Assembly (NCBI GenBank): GCA_900541135.1
Contig: UQIG01000011.1
Location: forward strand, 1 to 56,288
Direction of reading: 5' to 3'
Length of the DNA stretch: 56,288 nucleotides
Source: an uncultured Collinsella sp.
GTDB lineage: Bacteria > Actinomycetota > Coriobacteriia > Coriobacteriales > Coriobacteriaceae
In this document: one piece after another, positions 15,769-24,040 of the stretch
Position numbering within the stretch: the stretch's first letter is position 1
Layout of the letters: each line of letters opens with the position of its first letter
The notes under the pieces: model-generated
Seen by the model: the letters and a program-made list of their open reading frames with translations, nothing else
Database searches by the model: none
Told to the model about the DNA's origin: nothing
Made by a program: the position numbers and the translations under genes

Positions 15769-17181
15769 ATGGACGCAACCGCAATTATCCTCGCCGCCGG
15801 CGAGGGCACCCGCATGAAGTCGAACCACTGCAAGGTTTCGCACAAGATCCTAGGCAAGCCCATGGTCCAGTGGATCGTCGACGCCACCATCAAGGCCGGC
15901 TGCAGCCGCGTCGTGGTCGTCATCGGCAGCCACGCCGACGAGATGCGCGCCCTCATCGACGGCGCCTACGCCAACAGCGCCACCAAGGTCGAGTGCGTCG
16001 AGCAGACCGAGCGCCTGGGCACCGGCCACGCCGTGAAGGTCGCGCTCGAGGCCTGCGGCATCACGCAAGGCCCCGTCGTCGTGCTCAACGGCGACCTGCC
16101 GCTCATCACCGCCGACACCGTCGCCAAGTTCGCGCAGACCGTCGCCACCGGCGAGCTCGCCTGCACCGTCATGACCATGACCCCGCCCGACCCCTTCGGC
16201 TACGGCCGCATCAAGCTGGGTGCCGACGGCCAGATCGAACGCATCATCGAGCAGAAGGACTGCACACCCGAGCAGGCCGCCACGCTGCTCGAGTGCAACG
16301 CCGGCTGCTACGCCTTCGACGGCGCGCAGCTCGCCGCGCACATTGACGAGATCGGCAACGACAACGCGCAGTCCGAGTACTATCTGCCCGACATGCTCGA
16401 GATCCTCAAGGGCCACGGCCAGGCAGTCTCCATCTTCCACTGCGATGACTACCGCGACGGCCTGGGCGTCAACAGCCGCATCCAGCTCGCGCAGCTCACC
16501 GCCATCGCGCGCGACCGCATCAACGAGCACTGGATGGCCGAGGGCGTTACCTTCATCGACCCCACGCAGGCCTGGATCGGCCCCGACGCCACCATCGGCC
16601 GCGACACCGTCGTGTGGCCGCAGACGCACCTGATCGGCCACGTCACCGTGGGCGAGGAGTGCCAGCTCGGCCCCAACAGCCGCCTCACCGAAACCACCGT
16701 CGGCAGCGGCTGCACCATCGATGAGACCATCGCCATCGAGGCCGTCATCGAGAACGGCGTCGACTGCGGCCCGCGCGCCTACCTGCGCCCGGGCACCCAC
16801 ATGCTCGACGGCTCCAAGGCCGGCACGCACGTGGAGATCAAGAAGTCTACGATCGGCGAGGGCTCTAAGGTGCCGCACCTGTCCTACATCGGCGACACCA
16901 CCATGGGCTCCGGCGTCAACGTGGGCGCGGGCTCCATCACCTGCAACTACGACGGCGTGCACAAGCACAAGACCGTCATCGGCAAGGATGCCTTCATCGG
17001 CTCCGACACCATGATGGTCGCGCCCGCCCAGATTGGCGACGGCGCGCTCGTGGCCGCCGGCTCCGTCATCACCGAGCCGGTCCCGGCAGACGCACTTGGC
17101 CTGGGTCGTGCCCGCCAGATAAATATTGAGGGCTGGGCCGCCGATTATCGCCGCCGTCTGCACGAGGACGACGAGGTATAA
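15769..17181 (+). CDS. glmU: Bifunctional GlmU: N-acetylglucosamine-1-P uridyltransferase / glucosamine-1-P acetyltransferase
   Basis: Makes UDP-GlcNAc for peptidoglycan. The N-terminal uridyltransferase has LAAGEGTRMKS, GTGHAV and NGDLPLIT. The C-terminal left-handed beta-helix acetyltransferase carries hexapeptide repeats and the active-site region RAYLRPGTHM...HVEIKKSTIGEGSKVPHLSYIGD, then NVGAGSITCNYDG. Length 470 aa. Start ATG 15769 is preceded by AACAGGAGATCAC; the frame is open further upstream but without family sequence. It shares direction with prs, but a terminator-like hairpin separates them. Confidence 0.95.
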   Translation: MDATAIILAAGEGTRMKSNHCKVSHKILGKPMVQWIVDATIKAGCSRVVVVIGSHADEMRALIDGAYANSATKVECVEQTERLGTGHAVKVALEACGITQGPVVVLNGDLPLITADTVAKFAQTVATGELACTVMTMTPPDPFGYGRIKLGADGQIERIIEQKDCTPEQAATLLECNAGCYAFDGAQLAAHIDEIGNDNAQSEYYLPDMLEILKGHGQAVSIFHCDDYRDGLGVNSRIQLAQLTAIARDRINEHWMAEGVTFIDPTQAWIGPDATIGRDTVVWPQTHLIGHVTVGEECQLGPNSRLTETTVGSGCTIDETIAIEAVIENGVDCGPRAYLRPGTHMLDGSKAGTHVEIKKSTIGEGSKVPHLSYIGDTTMGSGVNVGAGSITCNYDGVHKHKTVIGKDAFIGSDTMMVAPAQIGDGALVAAGSVITEPVPADALGLGRARQINIEGWAADYRRRLHEDDEV

Positions 17182-17198
17182 CGTTTTACCAAGCATCT

Positions 17199-17233
17199 AA
17201 GGAGCTGTTCCCATGGGGGCGGCTCCTTTTTCT
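17199..17233 (+). terminator. Terminator after glmU
   Basis: Stem AAGGAGC.../GGCTCCTT is followed by a T-rich run (CCTTTTTC), 18 bases after the glmU stop. Confidence 0.7.
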
Positions 17234-17372
17234 ATCGTGACCTGCGCAACCGGATGAGTGGTCGGTTCGTGTCCGTTGACGGTAAAGACGTTATCAAGAC
17301 CCGATTAACCCCGCCGCGCGGTTACAATGCAACAAGGCATCTATATGGCATTCGATATAAAGGAGAAGGGTA

Positions 17373-18359
17373 ATGCCGATTAATGATCCCGAGAAGTCGG
17401 AGAATATGCGCAAGTCCATCCGCGTGTATTCCGGTTCCTCCAACCGTCCCCTCGCTCAGAAGATCGCTGAGTACCTTGGGGTCGAGCTTTCGGGCCTTAC
17501 GCTAAAGCAGTTCGCCAACGGTGAGATTTACGCCCGCTACGACGAGACCGTCCGCGGCGCCGACGTCTTCCTGATTCAGTCCGTGGCCGGCGGCAACGTC
17601 AACGACATGCTCATGGAGCTGCTCATCGCCACCGACGCTGCCAAGCGCGCATCCGCCCGCTCCATCACCGCCGTCATCACCCACTACGGCTATGCCCGCC
17701 AGGACCGCAAGGCCGGCCCGCGTGAGCCCATCACCGCCCGCCTCGTCGCCAACCTACTCGAGCGCGCCGGCGTCAACCGCATCATTACCCTCGACCTGCA
17801 CCAGGGTCAGATCCAGGGCTTCTTCGATATCCCGGTTAACCACCTGTCCGCACTGCCGCTATTTGGCCAGTACTACAACGACATGCACTTCGACACCGAC
17901 AACCTGGTTGTCGTCTCCCCCGACGTGGGTCGCGCCAAGGCCGCCAAGAAGCTGTCCGACATGCTCGGCTGCGACCTGGCCATCGCCCACAAGGGCCGTC
18001 CGCGCCACAACGCCGCCGAGGTCATGGGCATCATCGGTGACATCAAGGGCAAGACCTGCATCATCAACGACGACATGATCGACACCGCTGGCACCCTGTG
18101 CGCCAACGTCAAGGAGCTCAAGGCTATGGGCGCCGGCGACATCTACGTCTGCGCCACCCACGGCATCTTCTCCGGTCCGGCCATCGAGCGCCTGAACGAT
18201 GCCCCCATCGTCGAGTGCGTCGTCACCGACGCCATCCCCGTCGAGGTCGGCGGCAAGATCAAGACTATCTCGGTCGCCGAGGAGTTCGCTCAGGCCATCT
18301 CCGCCGTTTACCACGAGGAGCCCGTCTCCACGCTCGTCGGCGGCGACTTCGCGCTGTAG
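17373..18359 (+). CDS. prs: Ribose-phosphate pyrophosphokinase (PRPP synthase)
   Basis: Makes PRPP from ribose 5-phosphate and ATP, feeding the purine, pyrimidine and NAD pathways; six pur genes and carAB lie in this window. Class I motifs are visible: FANGEIYARYDETVRG, YGYARQDRK (ATP site), the metal-binding DLHQGQIQGFF, and the PRPP loop DDMIDTAGTL. Length 328 aa. An AAGGAGAAGGG ribosome binding site sits eight bases before ATG 17373. A TACAAT at 17323-17328 may be the -10 element, but I see no matching -35. Confidence 0.95.
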   Translation: MPINDPEKSENMRKSIRVYSGSSNRPLAQKIAEYLGVELSGLTLKQFANGEIYARYDETVRGADVFLIQSVAGGNVNDMLMELLIATDAAKRASARSITAVITHYGYARQDRKAGPREPITARLVANLLERAGVNRIITLDLHQGQIQGFFDIPVNHLSALPLFGQYYNDMHFDTDNLVVVSPDVGRAKAAKKLSDMLGCDLAIAHKGRPRHNAAEVMGIIGDIKGKTCIINDDMIDTAGTLCANVKELKAMGAGDIYVCATHGIFSGPAIERLNDAPIVECVVTDAIPVEVGGKIKTISVAEEFAQAISAVYHEEPVSTLVGGDFAL

Positions 18360-18388
18360 TCGCATCGTCCTTGCAACCCGGCGCATCG

Positions 18389-18464
18389 CCGTCGGAACAG
18401 AAGAAACCCCCGCGCTCCCCCTTGCTTCGCAAAGGTCGCGCGGGGGTTTCTTCTGTTCCGACGG
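18389..18464. terminator. Long perfect hairpin after prs
   Basis: A 27-bp perfect inverted repeat with a 22-base loop (left arm 18389-18415, right arm 18438-18464). The right arm contains GGGGGTTTCTTCTGTT, so it should terminate prs. It is much longer than a usual terminator stem. Confidence 0.75.
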
Positions 18465-18583
18465 CTCGCTCTGCCGCGGCCACGCTTTTGTCTGGTGGGA
18501 TTTCGCTGAAACGAAGTCTCGCCTTCGGCGGGCGTGGTAGCCTTTGTCGTTGAACGAACTTCTTATGTAACGAAAGGAAGCCT

Positions 18584-19213
18584 ATGGCAGCTGCACAGCC
18601 GCTTAAGATTCGCATGGTTGCCGGACTTGGCAACCCGGGTGAGGAATATGCCGAGACCCGCCACAACGCTGGCTTCAAAGCAATCGACGAGTTGGCCCGT
18701 CAGGCCGGTGTCACGTACTGGAAAAACCAGGCAGGCGCCGAGGTCGCGCTCATCAACATCAACGATCCCGAGGAAGAGGGAGGCAAGCGCCAGATTGTAC
18801 TGGTCAAGCCGCAGTCATACATGAATACCTCGGGCGGTCCCATCTCCAAGCTCTGCCGCGAGTACAAAATCAAGGCCGAGGAGCTGCTCGTGATCCACGA
18901 CGAGCTCGACATTCCCGCCGGTGACGTGCGCGTCAAGGTGGGCGGAGGCCATGCCGGTCACAACGGCCTGCGCTCCATCATCGACAAGATGGGCAGCCGC
19001 GACTTCAGCCGCATCCGCACCGGCATCGGCAACCCTCCCGGTAAGATGGCCGTCGCCGACTACGTGCTTAAGCAGCTGCGCGCCCGCGAGGCCGAGGATT
19101 TCCAGGACACCTGCGCCCGCGCCGCAGATGCCGCCGGTCTGGCCATCGTCCACGGCGTAATCTACGCCCGCGATCACGTAAACGGCGCCGCTTCCGCCAA
19201 CGGCAAGCACTAG
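18584..19213 (+). CDS. pth: Peptidyl-tRNA hydrolase
   Basis: Recycles peptidyl-tRNA that falls off the ribosome. Signature blocks: MVAGLGNPGEEYAETRHNAGF with the conserved Asn and catalytic His region, VLVKPQSYMNTSGG, VIHDELDIPAG and KVGGGHAGHNGLRSI. Length 209 aa is standard. The start has GAAAGGAAGCCT upstream. The prs-pth arrangement near glmU is common in Gram-positive bacteria (in Bacillus: glmU-prs-ctc-pth). Confidence 0.95.
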   Translation: MAAAQPLKIRMVAGLGNPGEEYAETRHNAGFKAIDELARQAGVTYWKNQAGAEVALININDPEEEGGKRQIVLVKPQSYMNTSGGPISKLCREYKIKAEELLVIHDELDIPAGDVRVKVGGGHAGHNGLRSIIDKMGSRDFSRIRTGIGNPPGKMAVADYVLKQLRAREAEDFQDTCARAADAAGLAIVHGVIYARDHVNGAASANGKH

Positions 19214-19225
19214 AACCTACTATTT

Positions 19226-19257
19226 AGGGACAGGTTTATTTTGGCAGGTTTTACCTG
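19226..19257 (+). repeat. Dispersed repeat, AGGGACAGGTTTATTTTGG type
   Basis: AGGGACAGGTTTATTTTGGC, then AGGTTTTACCT. The same core occurs inverted at 19366-19405 and 30315-30347. The gap between pth and nfnA (19214-19587) is made of this repeat, a terminator, the inverted copy and the nfnA promoter region. Confidence 0.75.
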
Positions 19258-19319
19258 CGGAAACGCCCCAGTTGCGGCATCGCAATCAACCGCGCGTCGA
19301 CATACATGCATAACGCTCC

Positions 19320-19361
19320 AAAGGGGGCCGGCCTCATCACAACCCGAGGCCGGCCCCCTTT
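19320..19361 (+). terminator. Terminator after pth
   Basis: Perfect 16-bp stem AAAGGGGGCCGGCCTC/GAGGCCGGCCCCCTTT. The T-run is short and partly inside the stem. Confidence 0.8.
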
Positions 19362-19365
19362 GCCG

Positions 19366-19405
19366 TTTTACCTGATAAAACCGACCAAAATAAACCTCTC
19401 CCCCT
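19366..19405 (-). repeat. Inverted copy of the AGGTTTATTTTGG repeat
   Basis: Reverse complement reads GAGAGGTTTATTTTGGTCGG followed by TTTTATCAGG, matching the core of the copy at 19226-19257. Confidence 0.65.
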
Positions 19406-19476
19406 TTGGTAGGCCAAAGTGGATAAACCCTGCTCCCAACCGCCGAAGATACACGTAAGCGACATGTCCATGAGGG

Positions 19477-19482
19477 TATAAT
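19477..19482 (+). promoter_or_regulatory. Probable -10 element for nfnAB
   Basis: A consensus TATAAT about 105 bases before nfnA. No good -35 is found 16-18 bases upstream, so only the -10 is claimed. Confidence 0.4.
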
Positions 19483-19587
19483 TTGCACCGTATGTCTGCA
19501 CAACGCCTGTGCGCGTACGGTTTTATTCGGGCTACCGTCCATTTCCGTGGAGGCACGGTTCGGCGGCCCTAACAAGAGAGGGGTTCT

Positions 19588-20427
19588 ATGTATAAGATCC
19601 TGGAGAAGACGCAGTTCTCGGAGAAGGTGTTCAAGTTCCGCATCGAGGCGCCTGCAATCGCCAAGCATGCGCACGCTGGACAGTTCCTCATGGTTCGCGC
19701 CAACGAGACGGGCGAGCGCGTCCCGTTTACCCTGGCTGGCTGGAACGGTGACGAGGGCTGGGTCGAGTTCATCTTCATGGTGATCGGCAAGACCACCGAG
19801 ATGCTGTCCACCTACGAGGCCGGCGAGTCGCTGCGCGACGTCGTGGGCCCGCTGGGCGTTCCCACCGAGATGGCCGAGGGCCCCTGCGCCGTCATTGGCG
19901 GCGGCGTCGGCCTGGCAATTGCCTTCCCGGTCGCCAAGCACCTGGTCGAGACCGGTCACGAAGTTCACGCCATCATGGGCGCCCGCACCAAGGACCTCCT
20001 GCTCATGGAGGACCAGTTCCGCGAGCTCCTCGACGAGGACCACATCCACATCACCACCGACGACGGCTCCTACGGCGAGCAGGGCGTTGTTACCGCTCCG
20101 CTGGAGCGCCTGCTGCAGGACAAGGCCGTGAGCCAGGTCTTCTGCGTCGGCCCCGTTCCGATGATGAAGTTCTCGACCCTCACCGCCCAGAAGTACGACA
20201 CCCCCATCACCGCGTCCCTCAACCCCATCATGGTTGACGGCACCGGCATGTGCGGCTGCTGCCGCGTCGAGGTGGGCGGCGTGACCAAGTTCGCTTGCGT
20301 CGACGGCCCCGACTTCGATGCCACCCTGGTCGACTGGGATGACCTTCGTGCCCGCCAGGCCGCTTACCGTTCCGAAGAGGGCGAGTCCCTCAAGGCCTAT
20401 GAGGAAAAGAGCTGCGCATGCCACTAG
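19588..20427 (+). CDS. nfnA: NfnA: NADH-dependent ferredoxin:NADP+ oxidoreductase, small subunit
   Basis: A 279-residue FAD/NAD-binding protein of the ferredoxin reductase type with a [2Fe-2S] cluster. The FAD site reads RVPFTLAGW and the NAD(H) site GGGVGLAIAFPVAK. Cluster cysteines lie in MCGCCRVEVGG...FACVDGPDF. Paired with the overlapping nfnB it should form the electron-bifurcating NADH + ferredoxin to NADPH enzyme, useful to an anaerobic fermenter. The alternative name, sulfide dehydrogenase / glutamate synthase-associated subunit, fits the same sequence; without biochemistry the bifurcating role is inference. Confidence 0.85.
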   Translation: MYKILEKTQFSEKVFKFRIEAPAIAKHAHAGQFLMVRANETGERVPFTLAGWNGDEGWVEFIFMVIGKTTEMLSTYEAGESLRDVVGPLGVPTEMAEGPCAVIGGGVGLAIAFPVAKHLVETGHEVHAIMGARTKDLLLMEDQFRELLDEDHIHITTDDGSYGEQGVVTAPLERLLQDKAVSQVFCVGPVPMMKFSTLTAQKYDTPITASLNPIMVDGTGMCGCCRVEVGGVTKFACVDGPDFDATLVDWDDLRARQAAYRSEEGESLKAYEEKSCACH

Positions 20428-21827
20428 TTAACGGTCGTTTCGTTGCCGATATGAAGTCGCCCCGCACCCCCGATAACGAGGAGCCGGCTGCCGAGCGCGC
20501 CTGCGACTTCCGCCCCGTCGACAAGGGCTTCACCGAGGAGATGGCGCTGGCCGAGGCCGAGCGCTGCCTCAACTGCAAGAAGCCGTTCTGTGTTGAGGGC
20601 TGCCCCGTCAACATCAACATCCCCCGCTTTATCGAGCAGATCCGCGAGAAGGACTTCGGCGGCGCTCTCGATACCATCCGCGAGGACTCCATGCTTCCCG
20701 CCATCTGCGGCCGCGTCTGCCCGCAGGAGAACCAGTGCGAGGGTAAGTGCATCCGTGGTAAGAAGTCCGAGCCCGTGGCCATCGGCCAGCTCGAGCGCTT
20801 CCTGGGTGACCGCCCCGAGCTCGCCTCCACGCCCAAGATGGCCCCCAAGAACGGCAAGAAGGTCGCCGTCGTCGGTTCCGGCCCGTCCGGCATCACCTGC
20901 GCCGGCGAGCTCGCCCGCAACGGCTTTGACGTCACCGTCTTCGAGGCCTTCTTTACCGGCGGCGGCGTGCTGGTCTACGGCATCCCCGAGTTCCGTCTGC
21001 CCAAGGCGGTCGTCAAGCGCGAGATCGACGGCCTGGAGGACATGGGCGTCAAGTTTGAGTACAACTCCGTCGTGGGCAACATGGCCACGGCCGAGGAGCT
21101 GTTCGAGCAGGGCTTCGACGCCATCTACGTGGCGACCGGCGCTGGCCTGCCCAAGTTCCTCAACGTCCCCGGCGAGAACCTGCCCAACGTCTTCTTCGCT
21201 AACGAGTACCTCACCCGCGTGAACCTGATGAAGGCCAACAAGTTCCCCGAGTACGACACCCCCACCAAGCACGGCAAGAACGTCGTCGTCTTTGGTGGCG
21301 GCAACGTGGCTATGGACGCCGTCCGTACCGCCAAGCGCCTGGGCGCCGAGCACGCCATCATCGCCTACCGTCGTACCGAGGACGAGATGCCCTGCCGTCG
21401 CGCCGAGCTGCACCATGCTAAGGCCGAGGGCGTCGAGGTTCTGCCGCTCGTCTCCCCGCTCGAGTTTGTCGCTGGCGAGGACGGCTCCGTGTGCGCCGTC
21501 AAGGTCCAGAAGATGGAGCTCGGCGAGCCTGACGAGTCCGGCCGTCGTCGCCCGGTGCCCATCGAGGGCGCCATCGAGGAGATTCCCTGCGACGTCGCAA
21601 TCTCGGCTATCGGCACCAACGCCAACCCCTTCGCAAAGAAGATCGGCGGCAAGATGGAGCTCAACAAGTGGGGCTACATCGTTGCCGACGAGGAGACCGG
21701 CCAGACCACCGATCCCCGCATCTGGGCTGGCGGCGACATCGTCACCGGTGCCGCTACGGTCATTCTGGCGATGGGCGCCGGCAAGAAGGCCGCTGCCTCC
21801 ATCACCAAGAGCCTGCTGGGCGAGTAA
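20418..21827 (+). CDS. nfnB: NfnB: ferredoxin:NADP+ oxidoreductase, large subunit (GltA-type)
   Basis: A 469-residue glutamate-synthase-small-subunit-like flavoprotein. Two N-terminal [4Fe-4S] sites are visible: CLNCKKPFCVEGCPVNINIP and CGRVCPQENQCEGKC. FAD binds at VGSGPSGITCAGELA and NADP at GGGNVAMDAVRTAKRLG; RIWAGGDIVTGAATVI closes the FAD domain. It overlaps nfnA by ten bases, so the subunits are co-translated. A terminator follows. No glutamate synthase large subunit is present, which favours NfnB over GltD. Confidence 0.87.
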   Translation: MPLVNGRFVADMKSPRTPDNEEPAAERACDFRPVDKGFTEEMALAEAERCLNCKKPFCVEGCPVNINIPRFIEQIREKDFGGALDTIREDSMLPAICGRVCPQENQCEGKCIRGKKSEPVAIGQLERFLGDRPELASTPKMAPKNGKKVAVVGSGPSGITCAGELARNGFDVTVFEAFFTGGGVLVYGIPEFRLPKAVVKREIDGLEDMGVKFEYNSVVGNMATAEELFEQGFDAIYVATGAGLPKFLNVPGENLPNVFFANEYLTRVNLMKANKFPEYDTPTKHGKNVVVFGGGNVAMDAVRTAKRLGAEHAIIAYRRTEDEMPCRRAELHHAKAEGVEVLPLVSPLEFVAGEDGSVCAVKVQKMELGEPDESGRRRPVPIEGAIEEIPCDVAISAIGTNANPFAKKIGGKMELNKWGYIVADEETGQTTDPRIWAGGDIVTGAATVILAMGAGKKAAASITKSLLGE

Positions 21828-21855
21828 TCACCTACAGCGCTAGCCATCAAACGGC

Positions 21856-21893
21856 AAAGTCCCCGTCGAGCACACGCCCGGCGGGGACTTTTT
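21856..21893 (+). terminator. Terminator after nfnB
   Basis: Stem AAAGTCCCCG/CGGGGACTTT followed by TTC, 28 bases after the stop. Confidence 0.8.
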
Positions 21894-21954
21894 CTATGCC
21901 GGCCGCCCAAACCACCACGATGGGGACAGGCACCTTTGTGATGGTTTTGGTCGG

Positions 21955-22578
21955 TTAGTCTTCGAGCTGCGCCACTTTGTAGCGGTAGGCAGCGGTGATA
22001 ACGTCTTTACAACCCTCGCGGCCCAGCTTGGCGCGGTTGACGACGATGTCCTTGCCGCTCGTCATCTTCCACTTTCCGGCACTGTAGCGCTTATAGAACG
22101 CCTCGCGCGCCTTCTGCTGCTGCTTGACCAGCTTGGCACCCTTCTTTTTGTTGAGGCCGCGCTTCTTGCGCACGATCTCGACGCGGTCCTCAAAGGGCGC
22201 AGTCACCAGCACGGCGATGTGGTTGGGGTTGTTGCGCAGCAGATAATCGGACAGACGGCCTTCGATAATGCAGCTCTCGGTCTCGCCCAGATCCAAAATC
22301 ACCTGGCTCATCTTTTGGAACAACTTGTCCGAGTACGAACGCGCATCGTAGCGGTCGGGCAGAAACGCCATATTCTCCACGGCCAGGCGCTCGTCGTAGG
22401 CAGCCATCTTGTCGAGTGACTCGCCCGCGCGCAGCGACGCACGCACCAGCAGCTCGTTATCGTACAGCGGAATCCCCAGCTCATCGGCAAGGATACGGCC
22501 AATCTCGTGGCCCTCGGCACCAAAGTCGCGCGCGATAGTAATGACCACAGGACTCTTCTTGTTCTCCAGATCGCTCAT
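21955..22578 (-). CDS. Cytidylate kinase-like family protein
   Basis: A 207-residue P-loop protein of the cytidylate-kinase-like family. The N-terminus reads ITIARDFGAEGHEIGRILAD, a modified P-loop, and CIIEGRLSDYLL and RVEIVRKKRGL follow as in nucleotide kinases. The substrate is unknown; true Cmk proteins have a different N-terminus. Start ATG 22578 has GAAAGGAATCGCG upstream; the longer frame adds only repeat DNA. It sits 48 bases downstream of the amino acid transporter genes, separated by a hairpin. Confidence 0.75.
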   Translation of the reverse strand: MSDLENKKSPVVITIARDFGAEGHEIGRILADELGIPLYDNELLVRASLRAGESLDKMAAYDERLAVENMAFLPDRYDARSYSDKLFQKMSQVILDLGETESCIIEGRLSDYLLRNNPNHIAVLVTAPFEDRVEIVRKKRGLNKKKGAKLVKQQQKAREAFYKRYSAGKWKMTSGKDIVVNRAKLGREGCKDVITAAYRYKVAQLED

Positions 22579-22595
22579 CGCGATTCCTTTCTCTA

Positions 22596-22624
22596 TGTGA
22601 CAAAGGGGCTGTCCCTTTGCCACA
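22596..22624. repeat. Hairpin with GGGACAG core
   Basis: TGTGACAAAGGG pairs with CCCTTTGCCACA. It lies between the permease stop and the kinase-like gene and carries the same GGGGACAG/CTGTCCC word as other intergenic hairpins here. A related word (ATGGGGACAGGCACC) sits just beyond the 3' end of the kinase-like gene, near 21920. Confidence 0.6.
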
Positions 22625-22626
22625 TT

Positions 22627-23265
22627 CTACGCTGCCACCATTCGCCTCTGATACGCCCTCACCAGCAGCGAGATACCAAAGTTGAGCACAAAGTACATCG
22701 CAAACACCAGGCCGTAGAGCATAAGCACCTGCGACAAGTCAATCGCGTGGGCCATCACGACGTTCGCCGTGTACATGAGTTCCGCCACGTTAATACCCGA
22801 AAGATACGAGCTGTCCTTGATGACGGTCGTGCACTGGCTAAACAGCGCCGGAATGATCGTCTTAAACGTCTGCGGCAAAATGATGTAGCGCATAGTGGCA
22901 AAGAAGCCAAAGCCCTGGCTCTGCGCTGCCTCAAACTGGCCGCGCGGAATCGAGTTGAGGCCGCCGCGCACAATCTCGGCCATAACAGCGCTGGTAAACA
23001 GCGTAAAGGCGATGGTCGAAATCACAATGTCCAAACCCTGCACCGTAAAGTAGATAAACAGGATCCACAGCAGGTTTGGCGTGCAACGGAACAGCTCGAT
23101 ATAGGCGCTCACCAAAATACGGAACGGACGGGGCGCATAGCTTTTAACGAGCGCCAGCACCGTGCCAAAGATGAGCGAGAAAAAGATCGACAGCGCCGAG
23201 ATCTCGATTGTCTTAACAAAGCCGCCCCAAATGTAGAGCAGGTTGGTCGCGTTGAAGATTTCCAT
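22627..23265 (-). CDS. Polar amino acid ABC transporter permease
   Basis: A 212-residue inner-membrane permease of the HisMQ family. The ABC-coupling motif is EIVRGGLNSIPRGQFEAAQSQG, with five hydrophobic segments. It is the last gene of an ATPase - binding protein - permease - permease operon and begins three bases after the stop of the other permease. It should pair with it as a heterodimer. Confidence 0.9.
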   Translation of the reverse strand: MEIFNATNLLYIWGGFVKTIEISALSIFFSLIFGTVLALVKSYAPRPFRILVSAYIELFRCTPNLLWILFIYFTVQGLDIVISTIAFTLFTSAVMAEIVRGGLNSIPRGQFEAAQSQGFGFFATMRYIILPQTFKTIIPALFSQCTTVIKDSSYLSGINVAELMYTANVVMAHAIDLSQVLMLYGLVFAMYFVLNFGISLLVRAYQRRMVAA

Positions 23266-23268
23266 GCG

Positions 23269-24015
23269 CTAGGCCTCCTCTACGTTATCGAGCCCCAGCT
23301 CGGCCAGGCTCACGCCGCGCGGACGCTCCTTGGAGCGGCGCTCGAGCCACTGCACCAGCATGGCGAGCGGAAAGCAGATGATGAAGTACATAAGGCAGCA
23401 GACGATGTATCCCTGCAGGTAACCGTACAGACTCACAAAGTTGTCGGAACGGTACATAAGGTCGCCGCCGGCCACAAGTGCCAGCACCGACGTGTTCTTG
23501 ACCAGGTTGAGCGCCTGGTTACACAGCGGCGGCAGAATGATCTTGAACGTCTGGGGCAGCACGATGTACCAGTAGGCCTGCGCACGGGTGAAGCCCTGGC
23601 TCTGGGCCGCCTCCATCTGACCGCGCGGAACCGCCTCGATACCGGTGCGGATGACCTCCGAAATGTAGGCCGCGTGATACAGGCCCACACCCAAGAAGCC
23701 CAGCACGAACGGCGCGATGCGCACCGGCTGGTCGGCACCGGTTATGGCCTGCAAAAACTGCGGACCGGCCATGTACATAAAGAGCACCTGCACGGGCAAC
23801 GGGGTGTTCTGGTAAAACTCCACGTACACGCGGCTTATGGCGCGCAGCACGCGCGAGCGAGTGGTAGAGAACACGCCCAGCAGCGTGCCCAGCACCAGAG
23901 ACAACAGCAGACCGGCAACGACCACCTGCAGCGTCACGCCAAAGCCCTCCCAGAAGGGCCCCATGTTTTGAAATGTCGTCGACCAACGGTCGGCGTCAAA
24001 TAATCCTTCGAGCAT
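23269..24015 (-). CDS. Polar amino acid ABC transporter permease
   Basis: A 248-residue HisMQ-family permease. The coupling motif reads EVIRTGIEAVPRGQMEAAQSQG. Start ATG 24015 (MLEGLFDADRW) has GGAAGGAATC upstream; the frame extends further but without family sequence. The two permeases are clearly paralogous. Confidence 0.9.
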   Translation of the reverse strand: MLEGLFDADRWSTTFQNMGPFWEGFGVTLQVVVAGLLLSLVLGTLLGVFSTTRSRVLRAISRVYVEFYQNTPLPVQVLFMYMAGPQFLQAITGADQPVRIAPFVLGFLGVGLYHAAYISEVIRTGIEAVPRGQMEAAQSQGFTRAQAYWYIVLPQTFKIILPPLCNQALNLVKNTSVLALVAGGDLMYRSDNFVSLYGYLQGYIVCCLMYFIICFPLAMLVQWLERRSKERPRGVSLAELGLDNVEEA

Positions 24016-24040
24016 TTGATTCCTTCCTTGGACGATGCGC

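Noticed and set aside
22507..24003. 498-codon open frame on the plus strand
   Set aside because: Antisense of the kinase-like gene and two ABC permease genes, whose family motifs are clear on the minus strand.
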